Positions 41,272-50,139 of a stretch of 64,000 nucleotides of DNA are shown here, piece by piece. The notes under the pieces were generated by a model that was not told the origin of the DNA, ran no database searches, and saw only the letters and a list, made by a program, of their open reading frames with translations. Location: contig NZ_CP116808.1 of NCBI RefSeq assembly GCF_028464065.1, forward strand, positions 1,391,886 through 1,455,885. Direction: 5' to 3'. Source of the stretch: Saprospira sp. CCB-QB6 (GTDB lineage Bacteria; Bacteroidota; Bacteroidia; Chitinophagales; Saprospiraceae). How positions within the stretch are numbered: the first letter of the stretch is position 1; the number at the start of each line of letters is the position of its first letter. Made by a program: the position numbers and the translations under genes.

Positions 41272-43023
41272 ATGAAAAAAACTATCCTTTTTCTCTTTAT
41301 CTGTTTGGCTCAATTTAGCTGGGCCCAAAACAGTAAGCTCCTGCAATATATTGAGCAGGATGCCCTCTATACTATCGTTTTGCGTCCTCAAAATTTAGAA
41401 AAGAAAGCTGATTGGAGCCAAATCCAAGAGTATCCCGCAATCAAAGAATTTTCTAGAGGAATTGGCCCAGTGCTAGGTGCAGATGATCAAAGCTTCTTTA
41501 AGGACCTTTTCCAAAACCCCCAAAAGCTAGGACTAGACCTTAGCCAAAACAGCTATTTGGTAATCGATAGTGAGCTGAATGATGATTATGGTTCAGAAAT
41601 CAAAGCGAAATTAATCGCTCCCATGGCCGATATCCAAAAGTTTGAAGCTACTTGCCAAGCCCTTTTTAAGGAAGAAGATCTGGCCCAAAAAAGCCAGAAA
41701 GATGGCTATAACTGGCTGCAAGCAAATGGATTTAGTATGGCCTGGAACAAAGAGGTCTTGCTGCTCTTTGTTTCTACTCCCGAAAATTTCTTTGCCGAAG
41801 AAAGTAAGGAGATAAACGCTATGAAACAGTTTGATATGTTTATGCACACTATTAATGTAAATAGCGGGGAAAGCATCGCCAACCTCAAATCATTTAATGA
41901 ATGGGAAAAAACCGCTCGCGATATGGGCGCTTGGCTCAACTATGAGCGTTATCTAAACATCTCTATGCAAAATATGGATGAAATACAACAAGCTTTTGGT
42001 CGAGAAGCCGCTCAGTTTATGCGCGAACTGACCCCACTCTTGATTAGTATGTATGGCGACTTTTATGCAGGGATGGATCTCTCTCTAGAAAAAGGCCAAA
42101 TCCTAGCCGAATCTAAATTTTATGGCAATCAGGATTATATTCAACTCTATAGCGATATCTCGAATAGCAAAGCCAATACAAAAGTCCTCAATTACCTCGA
42201 TGGCCAAAATACAATCTTTTATAGCTATATGCACTTTAGCCCAGAAGGCACTTATGAAGGCCTAAAAAAACTGGCCCATAAGAAAGCAGGTCCTCAAGGC
42301 GAAATCGTTGATCGCCTCTTTAAGTTTATGGAGATTTTTATTGATGAAAAAGCAAGCTTCAATTTCCTAAAAGGAGACTTCTTCATCGCCTATAATGGCC
42401 TCTCGATGCAAAAGTATATCGATAAGGATTATGTCTACAACGAAGAGAGCGACAATTACGAAATGGTTGAAAGAGAAGTGGAAGAACCCCTCCCCAATTT
42501 TGTAGTGGGCGCTTCTTATGGCAACAAAAAAGATATTCTCAACCTAATCGAAATTGTAGAGATTCTAGGCTTTGCCACTAAAATCAAAACCAATAAGTAC
42601 GAAATTAGCCTGCCCAAAAGCCCTAAGTTCTATTTGGTCCTAGATGGCAATCTGCTCCTCTTTGGTAGCGATAAAGATCGCCTCATTAATGGCAAAAAGT
42701 ATAAGAAGATGGACAGCAAGCACAAAAAGTACTTGCTCGAAGATATCCAAACTATTTTCTTCTCGCCCGAACATGCACTAGCCTTGGTCGAGCGCATCAA
42801 TACGCTAAAGCCTAATGCTTTTACTGAACGCGAACTCAAGGAAATAAAGCGCTTTAGTAAAGGCCTTAAAGATATGAGCGTACATACCTATAAGGTTAAA
42901 CCCAATGATCCTTATATCCGCCAAGAAATGATCTGGGAACTCGAAAACAAAGAAGAAAATGCCCTAAATACCTTTTTCCTCTTTATCAATGAGCTATATC
43001 TCTCTACCCAAAAAGGAATGTAA
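41272..43023 (+). CDS. Secreted protein of unknown function (possibly DUF4836-like)
   Basis: A 583-residue exported protein with a clean signal peptide (MKKTILFLFICLAQFSWAQ). The body has mixed alpha/beta character and no recognisable catalytic motif. Its opening (YIEQDALYTIVLRPQNLEKK), middle (MGAWLNYERYL) and later LDGQNTIFYSYMHFSPEGTY recall the Bacteroidota DUF4836 family, whose function is unknown; that link is from memory and uncertain. The stop overlaps the start of the methyltransferase gene in TAATG, so the two are translationally coupled. Its promoter is not obvious; the nearest -7 match lies beyond repeat R11. Confidence 0.75.
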   Translation: MKKTILFLFICLAQFSWAQNSKLLQYIEQDALYTIVLRPQNLEKKADWSQIQEYPAIKEFSRGIGPVLGADDQSFFKDLFQNPQKLGLDLSQNSYLVIDSELNDDYGSEIKAKLIAPMADIQKFEATCQALFKEEDLAQKSQKDGYNWLQANGFSMAWNKEVLLLFVSTPENFFAEESKEINAMKQFDMFMHTINVNSGESIANLKSFNEWEKTARDMGAWLNYERYLNISMQNMDEIQQAFGREAAQFMRELTPLLISMYGDFYAGMDLSLEKGQILAESKFYGNQDYIQLYSDISNSKANTKVLNYLDGQNTIFYSYMHFSPEGTYEGLKKLAHKKAGPQGEIVDRLFKFMEIFIDEKASFNFLKGDFFIAYNGLSMQKYIDKDYVYNEESDNYEMVEREVEEPLPNFVVGASYGNKKDILNLIEIVEILGFATKIKTNKYEISLPKSPKFYLVLDGNLLLFGSDKDRLINGKKYKKMDSKHKKYLLEDIQTIFFSPEHALALVERINTLKPNAFTERELKEIKRFSKGLKDMSVHTYKVKPNDPYIRQEMIWELENKEENALNTFFLFINELYLSTQKGM

Positions 43024-43673
43024 TGAGCTTTCGCTGGAAAATTGCGCAGGCGGCCGAAATCCGCTGGTGGCAAAATTATTTGGCTAAGCAGCAACCCAAA
43101 GATTATCTGGCTTGGAAAAAAAACTACTGGAGAAATTTCCTCCAAGAGCTCCAAGCCGATTTTCCGCTGCAACTAAAAGGCCCTATCCTAGATGCTGGCG
43201 CCGGGCCCGCAGGCATATTCTGCCTGTTGCAAGAGGATTACCCCCTCACCGCCCTCGATCCACTCTTTCCTCAATATGCCGCCAAATTGCCGCATTTTGA
43301 GCCCGCCCAATATCCCAATACCCAGTTTGTCCACCAAGCGCTAGAGGATTTTGTGCAACCCGCCCAATTTTCTACCATTTTTTGCCTCAATGCAATCAAT
43401 CATGTCCAAAATTGGACGCTCTGCCTGCAAAATCTTATCCGCTCTCTGGCCCCCGGTGGCCAATTGATTTTGTCTACGGATGTTCATCGCCACCCCTGGC
43501 TCTATCCCATTTTTAAAGCCTTGCCCGGCGATATCCTTCACCCACAACAACATCAACTGCAGCATTATTTGCAAGCCCTTCAGGCCTTTTCTCCCAGCTT
43601 TCTGGACCATAAACGCCTGAAACGAGAAGCCATTTTTGATTACGAACTCTTCTTTTTTCAAAAAGAAGACTAA
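43023..43673 (+). CDS. Class I SAM-dependent methyltransferase
   Basis: A 216-residue cytoplasmic methyltransferase. The SAM-binding loop ILDAGAGPAG lies near residues 53-62, followed by the acidic strand end LTALDP near 78 and the later IFCLNAINHVQNW and LAPGGQLILSTDVHRH segments typical of the fold. The substrate is unknown. The N-terminal 45 residues are Trp/Lys-rich (EIRWWQNYL, YLAWKKNYWRNFL). Coupling by TAATG to the upstream secreted protein is firm in sequence but has no obvious functional meaning. A terminator follows six bases after the stop. Confidence 0.85.
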   Translation: MSFRWKIAQAAEIRWWQNYLAKQQPKDYLAWKKNYWRNFLQELQADFPLQLKGPILDAGAGPAGIFCLLQEDYPLTALDPLFPQYAAKLPHFEPAQYPNTQFVHQALEDFVQPAQFSTIFCLNAINHVQNWTLCLQNLIRSLAPGGQLILSTDVHRHPWLYPIFKALPGDILHPQQHQLQHYLQALQAFSPSFLDHKRLKREAIFDYELFFFQKED

Positions 43674-43679
43674 ATGATA

Positions 43680-43717
43680 AAAGCCTCAGCTAGTTCTTAG
43701 CTGGGGCTTTCTTTTTT
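43680..43717 (+). terminator. Terminator of the methyltransferase gene
   Basis: AAAGCCTCAGCTA pairs with TTAGCTGGGGCTTT, followed by CTTTTTT that leads directly into GGGGCC of element R12. Confidence 0.85.
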
Positions 43718-43831
43718 GGGGCCTCCCGCCTGCGGCGGGCGCTACGTTTCAGGGCTCGCAGGTCGCTCGGCCCTTCGCCAGCTAAGCTGGCTCGGTCTGG
43801 CCTGACGGCCACCCTTGCACATCGCTAGGCC
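43712..43831 (+). repeat. Structured intergenic element R12
   Basis: It starts TTTTTTGGGGCCTCC and ends CATCGCTAGGCC (GGCCT:AGGCC). First hairpin CCCGCCTGCGGCGGG, second GCCAGCTAAGCTGGC, third GGCCTGACGGCC. The T-run is the U-tract of the preceding terminator. Confidence 0.85.
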
Positions 43832-43871
43832 GCTCAACCTCCTCCTCTGCTTTTCGCGTCCCGCTTCGGCA

Positions 43872-46800
43872 CTAAGAAGGCCCCAATAATGCATCTTCCT
43901 TTTTCTTCTTCTTTTTGGCTTTGCGCTCCGCCGTTCTTTTCTGAATATTGCTCTTGATTTCCTGAAACAACTGCTCAAAAGAATCAAATTCTCGATTGTA
44001 AGATAAACCCACTCCCGTACGCACTCTTGGACCAAAAAGGCTGGTCTCACTCCGATTGTATACCCGCACCTTGAGGTTGCCCGACTTACTGACCGAGTAC
44101 TCTACCATAAAGTCCCCCCCTATGTAGTTGCTATTCGAACCATTCAAGTTTTGCTCATTATTAAAGTCTACATTGGTCCCAATACTCACCCGCAATTTAT
44201 CCTTAAAATAGTATTGATCCAATTGCACATTGAGCTGAGAACCCGCCGTGCTATTATTATCTAATTGGTTTTCCTGCAAACGATAATCAAAGTCAAAATC
44301 TACACTAGAAATAACATCCACATCTTCTACCACCTCCGAAAGCAAGCTGTTGATCTGCCGCGAAAACTGCTGCGTGACCAATTCACTCAATGTATTAAAA
44401 CTAGAAGCAGCAAGATTGACGTTCGCCCCAGAGTTTTCCTCTGGCAAAAACTGATTGAGCGCAATTAAACCAAATACCTGACGATTCAACTTGTTCTCAT
44501 CCTGCTGTATCGCCCGCAAGGCCAATTTGGCCAGGGTCCCTACTCTTCCCTCTACGGTCTCATTCAACTCCAAACCAAATTTAATGTCCGGCTTCATCAA
44601 TGAACCCGTCATATACATATTGACCTGAACATCCACAGGCTTGTTGGCCGCCGAACGAGTGGTCGCATTTTGCAATTCTTCCTGATAGGACAATAGAAGG
44701 TTGTACAATCTAGAAGATTGCTTGTACTTGGCCTTCATGTTTATATCTGCATTATAAGGATCTCCAGACCAACGAATGGTCCCCCCCTTTTCTACCTCAA
44801 ATTTCTTATTGATGAGGTTCCGATAAGTAAATAAATAATCCCCCGCCGTAATGGTATACAAACCCCGCAAATCCAATTCTCCCGTTCGACTATAGCGAAT
44901 CTGTAGGTCGCCCTCTCCCCTACCCTCAATAATATCCCCCGCTTTTTCATCAATGATGATGCGAGCAATACCATCAGGCGTAGCATGTATGTCCATCTCT
45001 ATATCAATCCCCCCACTAGTCGTTACCGGATCCTCTTGGCTCTGAACAGCATCCGGATGAGCTTGCGCTTTTTTATCTACAAAAGTCAAGAAGTCTACAG
45101 CCTGTGTGATTTCTACAGGATCCGTTAATGGCAAGAATAATTTACTCTTCTCATTGTTCCGCCCCTTGTTTGTGGCCGCCTCTACCTTCAAACTCATATT
45201 GGTAAATAAACCCGAAAAGCTCGCTATACCCGTACCGTAAACCTTACCATAAAAAGGCATATCACTACCCGGCCCAGTGTTCAAACTGAGGTTATTGTTA
45301 AAGACAATATCCATATCTATCCCCCACTTATTGAGCTTTTGATGCGTAATGCCTCCACCCAAATAGCCTGTATTCCCTTCCTGATCGATAATCGGTACCC
45401 CACCAGAAATATAATAGACCGCCGCCTCACTAATCCGTATCGGCAAACAACTCGCACAATCGGCATCTCGACCCAATATGCGCAGCCTTGGCCCAAAAAA
45501 TAATCCCCGATCATTAAGCAATAATTGCCCCTTCGGCATCCGATAACGACTATTCAAAAAGATGACCGATGTCTCCAAATCCTCTATATCCGCCTCCCCA
45601 GACAAATGTAAATCCCGTCCACTCCCCCAAATTTTCCCCTGAGCAGATGCCAAACCCCTCGTATTCTCTACAATGCCCGCCATGAAGTATTCTAAAATCC
45701 GTCCCTTGGCATTTTTAAGGGCAAAATTCACTTCTATCTCATTCTTTTTGGCCTTATCTGTGGTCGCAAAGGCAGGCAAAAAACTAAAGTCCGCATTGAT
45801 GCTATCTACCAATGGGCCCCCATGCTCCAAATAGCCCGTTAAAGGACTTTTCAAGCTGTCCGCCTCTATATGCAAATGCAAATCTTTCCAATCATCCCCA
45901 TTAACCTGAAACTTCTTAAAGTCAAAATCAGCTAATAGGTCCTTCTGCTTGAATACATCCTTGACCCGAATCTCCGCATCCAATTCCCCCTTTAAATCAA
46001 AGAGGTTGATGCGCACCAAATCATATAACCAAGCAACATCTATATGGGCCAAGTTGGCTTTCAATCCCTTGTTCCCATAACTCTCCACCGCCAGCCGCTG
46101 ATAAGCCGCACTATCTTGCAAAACCAAATTAGACACATCTAAGGTCTGCTTCCCAAAGTCAAAACGGATGTAGTTGCTCCCATCTACCTGCCAACTCTTA
46201 TCCAATAAGGTTAAACCCGAATTATTCAAGCTAGACTGCAAGGCCTTTTCCTCAAAGGTCAAACGACCATTTAACTCTACATCTGAGGCCAATTTGGCCA
46301 CCTCTGTCACTTGAATATTGTAATCAATCGTATCCCCCTTCCCTCGCAAACGAACCTTAGGCGTAGGCAACTTTGCCGTATCATTGAGCTGCATATACTG
46401 CAAACCCGTTTCAATCTCAAAGGTAGTATCTACCCCTCTAGCAAATAAGGTGTTCTCCTGCATCTCAAAGCCCCCCCAACGGAAACGGCCCAATTCCCCA
46501 TCCATATAAAAGGAATCGGCAGGACTATCATAGTCCAACTGCAAACTCAAACGCTCTACCGCCTCCAATTGCGGATGCAATAACTGCAATATATGATTGG
46601 TATCATTAACCCATACTCTCAAATGTACCTCCTGATCAGGCAAACGAAACAAACTAGAGTCTAACTGCATGCTATCTTGTAGCTCCTGCAAAGCCAAAGA
46701 ATCCTTCGCCTGGGCCAAATTGAAGTTCCGCAAATAGTTGGGATAGTTATTCTGCACAAAAGCATAGAGCGACTTCGGTAAGTTGACCTCATCATAACTG

Positions 46801-48938
46801 CCCAATAAATCCAACTCCCCAAAAGTACTTCTAAAACGCAAATACCGACTACTGTCTATCTTCTGCCCCAAACTATCCTGGACCAACAATAAACTATCTC
46901 CCGCCTGCAACTTGATCTCTGGCAAATAATACTGCCCCCAACTTCTATCTACACCAATATCCTCCAAACTGATGTCCCCAGAGAAGTTCTCCAATTTATC
47001 CCCCTCAGTCATGATCTTTATCCGCTCTATCCCCAAACGGAAAGTATCTTCCAATAAATGCGTTTTGTAAAAGTCTATAAGCTGAATCTGCCCAAACAAC
47101 TCAATCTTAGGCAAACTATCCCGCAAATTAGCCGAACAATATAAATCTAAATCAAAGTTAGGATCCTTGGAGGCCAATAAACCCGCAAAAGCATAAGGCT
47201 CTAACATCCCCTCTACACGGACGGTATCATAGGAGTAGTTGTTGTAAACCAATCTATTGATGTTGGCCTTATGGATCTTGGCATCCATGCTGTTCAAGCT
47301 GGTCCCCTTGCCCTCCAAATCAAAATCCGCATCCAAGGCCGTGAGCTTGGGGATCCCAATCAAACTACCCAAATTGAAGTTTCTAAACTGCAGCTCTCCA
47401 TCATAGCTCGCCCGCTCCAAACCCGCCGACATATTCATTTTTAATGCCGCATTGAGCTGCCCCAAACTACTCATCAACTGCCCATCCGCTACAAAGGCCC
47501 CATTAAAGTTGCCCTCGTAATTTCCCTGAAAACTCAATTCCTGCAACTGCCGCATGTTCTGCGGCAAGGGCAAGAAAGAAAATATAGCAAAGATGTCATC
47601 TGTATGCGTCTGCAAATCCGCCGGCTGCATCCGCATGAATTGCTCAAAGGGCTTGAACTCTAACTGCCCCTCAAAATGCGTTTGCTCTATATCCAAATTG
47701 GCATTGCGCACAAAGAAATGCTCTACCGGCCCCTCAAAATCAAAATCTCCCTGAACCCAACGCCCTTTGTTCTCCTCAAACAAAGGAATATTATAAAGCG
47801 TAGGCGCAAAAGTCATCACATCCCGCAACAAAACTACCGCATTCCGCCCCTTGGCCCGCATATCTACCTGATGCACAAAGTCATAAAATGCAGGAAACTC
47901 AGGATAATGAAAGATTAACTCATGCCCCAATACCGAATTCGGCGTCTGCAATTTAAAGTTCTTCAAATGCGATCCAGTCGGACAAACCATCAACTCCCCC
48001 CGCAAACTATCGACCTGAAACCCTCGAGCCTCCTTGGCCGATAACTGCAAGACCTGCGCCTGCAAACTATCATTGCGCAAACTCAAATCATCCAAAAAGA
48101 AGTTGGCCGGATCTACCTGCAAATCAGAAAAATCTAAGGGCAAGTCTGGCCGCACCCCTATCCGCTCATTCAATAAACTAAACTCAAAATTACTCAAGCG
48201 CAATTTATCCGCATAAACGGTCCACTTTCGCGCAACATAACTAGAACTGTCATTAGGATTAGGATCCGCAGGCATCGGACTCCCCTCAAAAATGCGAATG
48301 TCCACCTTGGCCGCATCCAAAAAAAGCGAATCACAATCTACATACTGCGTAATCAAATCACTATTCTGCGCATACAAACGCCCCACAGGCGCAAATACTT
48401 TTACAGAACTGCCCGCTATCTCATCTAGCATATGAAAGTCTATGCTGTCCAATTGCACTTTCTGTATATCTAAAGCAATCGGCGGCTTGCGCTTTTTCTT
48501 TTTCTTCTTCTTATCCCCAGCCAAATAATATAGAATGAACTGCAAATTATACTGCCGCTCCCCTTTTGGCCGATGATAGTAAAACTGCCCCTTGGCCAAA
48601 TGAACCTCCTCAATAATCAAACGCCGACGCACTAAGGCCGAAAGATCCAAATAAGCATCCAAACGCTGCGCAAATAACAAGGTATCCCCCTGCTGATCCT
48701 CTACGTAAAAATCCCGAAAATGCGCCTCATTAAATAATTGAATGTCTATGGTCCCAATCTCTACCCGACAATCCAATTCCTCCGATAAATAATCCGCCAT
48801 CCAATCCGCTAAAGCATTCTGTACCGCCGGAATCTTAAATAACATCCAAAGCAAGAATACCAAAATGACGGTCCCATTCACTAGACGACTGCCTAATGTC
48901 CACAGCTTTTTTAGCAAAGCACGCCAGGCTGGCGCCAC
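43872..48938 (-). CDS. tamB: TamB-type translocation and assembly module protein
   Basis: A 1688-residue protein of the TamB/AsmA-like group: one N-terminal membrane helix (about residues 18-38), then a very long repetitive beta structure thought to form a periplasm-spanning groove for lipids or outer-membrane protein assembly, and the conserved C-terminal TamB (DUF490) domain (VEKGGTIRWSGDPYNADINM, FGLIALNQFLPEENSG). A poly-Lys loop (DKKKKKKKRK) lies near residue 143 and a Lys-rich tail at the end. The start is GTG 48938; the frame stays open 22 codons further up without ATG, GTG or TTG. Divergent pairing with tsaD is, as far as I recall, common in Bacteroidota. The last codons include TTGGGGCC, as if a repeat end had been captured. 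Confidence 0.9.
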   Translation of the reverse strand: MAPAWRALLKKLWTLGSRLVNGTVILVFLLWMLFKIPAVQNALADWMADYLSEELDCRVEIGTIDIQLFNEAHFRDFYVEDQQGDTLLFAQRLDAYLDLSALVRRRLIIEEVHLAKGQFYYHRPKGERQYNLQFILYYLAGDKKKKKKKRKPPIALDIQKVQLDSIDFHMLDEIAGSSVKVFAPVGRLYAQNSDLITQYVDCDSLFLDAAKVDIRIFEGSPMPADPNPNDSSSYVARKWTVYADKLRLSNFEFSLLNERIGVRPDLPLDFSDLQVDPANFFLDDLSLRNDSLQAQVLQLSAKEARGFQVDSLRGELMVCPTGSHLKNFKLQTPNSVLGHELIFHYPEFPAFYDFVHQVDMRAKGRNAVVLLRDVMTFAPTLYNIPLFEENKGRWVQGDFDFEGPVEHFFVRNANLDIEQTHFEGQLEFKPFEQFMRMQPADLQTHTDDIFAIFSFLPLPQNMRQLQELSFQGNYEGNFNGAFVADGQLMSSLGQLNAALKMNMSAGLERASYDGELQFRNFNLGSLIGIPKLTALDADFDLEGKGTSLNSMDAKIHKANINRLVYNNYSYDTVRVEGMLEPYAFAGLLASKDPNFDLDLYCSANLRDSLPKIELFGQIQLIDFYKTHLLEDTFRLGIERIKIMTEGDKLENFSGDISLEDIGVDRSWGQYYLPEIKLQAGDSLLLVQDSLGQKIDSSRYLRFRSTFGELDLLGSYDEVNLPKSLYAFVQNNYPNYLRNFNLAQAKDSLALQELQDSMQLDSSLFRLPDQEVHLRVWVNDTNHILQLLHPQLEAVERLSLQLDYDSPADSFYMDGELGRFRWGGFEMQENTLFARGVDTTFEIETGLQYMQLNDTAKLPTPKVRLRGKGDTIDYNIQVTEVAKLASDVELNGRLTFEEKALQSSLNNSGLTLLDKSWQVDGSNYIRFDFGKQTLDVSNLVLQDSAAYQRLAVESYGNKGLKANLAHIDVAWLYDLVRINLFDLKGELDAEIRVKDVFKQKDLLADFDFKKFQVNGDDWKDLHLHIEADSLKSPLTGYLEHGGPLVDSINADFSFLPAFATTDKAKKNEIEVNFALKNAKGRILEYFMAGIVENTRGLASAQGKIWGSGRDLHLSGEADIEDLETSVIFLNSRYRMPKGQLLLNDRGLFFGPRLRILGRDADCASCLPIRISEAAVYYISGGVPIIDQEGNTGYLGGGITHQKLNKWGIDMDIVFNNNLSLNTGPGSDMPFYGKVYGTGIASFSGLFTNMSLKVEAATNKGRNNEKSKLFLPLTDPVEITQAVDFLTFVDKKAQAHPDAVQSQEDPVTTSGGIDIEMDIHATPDGIARIIIDEKAGDIIEGRGEGDLQIRYSRTGELDLRGLYTITAGDYLFTYRNLINKKFEVEKGGTIRWSGDPYNADINMKAKYKQSSRLYNLLLSYQEELQNATTRSAANKPVDVQVNMYMTGSLMKPDIKFGLELNETVEGRVGTLAKLALRAIQQDENKLNRQVFGLIALNQFLPEENSGANVNLAASSFNTLSELVTQQFSRQINSLLSEVVEDVDVISSVDFDFDYRLQENQLDNNSTAGSQLNVQLDQYYFKDKLRVSIGTNVDFNNEQNLNGSNSNYIGGDFMVEYSVSKSGNLKVRVYNRSETSLFGPRVRTGVGLSYNREFDSFEQLFQEIKSNIQKRTAERKAKKKKKKEDALLGPS

Positions 48939-49148
48939 TGCTACCGGAGAGGGCTGTACCTGCGGTGTATCGGGATTCCGTTGGGATTTTGCGATGGCTA
49001 ACTAAATTTTCTGCAAATATAACGTCTATGTAGGGAAATATAGATTTCAGCTCTACAAAAGTCTCCCCTCAGACTGAGATGTATACCTTTTATACGTAGA
49101 CAGATTAAACTCAGCATAGTTTGATGTTTCCCCTTAAGTTTTTTTTAG

Positions 49149-49282
49149 TTTTTTTTGGGCTGCCCCGCCCTGTGGGCGGGTCGGGCTGTTTCGCAGCTCG
49201 CTATTCGCTCGGCCCTTCACAAAAAAGCGCAGCTTTTTTGCTCGGTCTGGCCCTGCGGGCCACTGCTGTCCATCCCTCAGCC
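49149..49282 (+). repeat. Structured intergenic element R13
   Basis: It starts TTTTTTTTGGGCTGCCCC (one G fewer than usual) and ends CCATCCCTCAGCC (GGCTG:CAGCC). First hairpin CCCGCCCTGTGGGCGGG, second CAAAAAAGCGCAGCTTTTTTG, third GGCCCTGCGGGCC. It lies within the 1.2-kb gap between tamB and tsaD; 48939-49148 shows no gene. Confidence 0.85.
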
Positions 49283-49488
49283 ATGGAGCCCATCAACAAA
49301 GCTAAGCTATTCTCTCCCCCCGATGCGATCGGAAACTCCCCCTGCACACAACTATTTTATTTCCTCCCCTCTCCCCTTTTCCACCAATGCTTTTCCTGCC
49401 GTTCATCTCCCCCTCCCCATAAATAAAGCCCTCTATCCATCAGATCTATACAGAAGATCCTCAAGCATCCAGCTCAGGGGATTTCCCC

Positions 49489-49568
49489 ATGGCAATCGAA
49501 GGTGGCAAATTAGCGTGGGGAAATTCCCCATGGCATTTGGATTTTTCCGATTAACGTGGGATAGCTGT
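49489..49568 (+). repeat. Degenerate direct repeat of about 40 bases
   Basis: Two adjacent units begin GGGGATTTCCCCATGGCA and GGGGAAATTCCCCATGGCA and end AATTAGCGT and GATTAACGT. The unit start is itself a small palindrome. No coding function is seen in 49283-49640. Confidence 0.5.
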
Positions 49569-49651
49569 ATAAGGCCCTATCTTTTTTTTCTGGACCGACC
49601 CTACGAGAGATTAGCTAGGCTCGCTTAAAAACAACATATTGAAAACCCTTG

Positions 49652-49905
49652 TATTCTTGGGCCAAGAATCCTGCAGCCTAAAGGCCGCAGGGCCATAGCT
49701 GTAGGTTGAAACCTACAGCCAATTAACGAATGCATTTTAATATAGTATGCAGGGTTAAAACCCTCCATAAACAAATATCTTATAGGTTACCTCAATCATA
49801 AATGCAGCAATTCTGAGGGCCGTTAAAAGCTGTGGAGGGTTTCAACCCTCCACGCTATGGATCTAGGCTATTTTTTGTTGTCTGGCTGCGGGTTTCAACC
49901 CGCAG
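49652..49905. repeat. Cluster of palindromes with GGTTTCAACC-type cores
   Basis: In order: ATTCTTGGGCCAAGAAT (49652), TGTAGGTTGAAACCTACA (49700), GCAGGGTTAAAACCCTCC (49749), GTGGAGGGTTTCAACCCTCCAC (49831, 22 bases; ends matched) and CTGCGGGTTTCAACCCGCAG (49886). Arms differ but each core is GGTTnnAACC-like. Spacing is irregular (about 49, 82 and 55 bases), so it is not a CRISPR array. Confidence 0.75.
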
Positions 49906-49925
49906 GTCTATATATCCATCCTACA

Positions 49926-50072
49926 GGCCCGAAGGGCCGCAGGCCTAGCGATGTGCAGCAGTGGCCGAAGGCCAGACCCAGCAAAAAACTTGTTTTTTTG
50001 CGCAGGGCCGAGCGATCAGCGAGCTGCGCAACGTAGCGCCGACGACCAAAGGGAGGCGGAGGCCCCAAAAAA
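49926..50072 (-). repeat. Structured intergenic element R14
   Basis: Minus-strand copy from TTTTTTGGGGCCTCC to CATCGCTAGGCC (GGCCT:AGGCC), trailed by GGCCCTTCGGGCC. First hairpin region contains CCCTTTGGTCGTCG, second CAAAAAAACAAGTTTTTTG, third GGCCTTCGGCC. The GGGGC end faces tsaD. Confidence 0.85.
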
Positions 50073-50105
50073 GCAAGAAAGCCTAACAGAATCCCTTAAA
50101 GTTTT

Positions 50106-50113
50106 TAATTTTG
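50106..50113 (+). promoter_or_regulatory. -7 element upstream of tsaD
   Basis: TAATTTTG, matching TAnnTTTG, 27 bases before the tsaD ATG and after element R14. No TTTG at the -33 distance. Confidence 0.45.
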
Positions 50114-50139
50114 CGGCAGATCATAAAAAATAGGCGCGC

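Noticed and set aside
49652-49905. Possible CRISPR array
   Set aside because: The palindromes differ in sequence and spacing, there are no constant repeats with spacers, and no cas genes are nearby.
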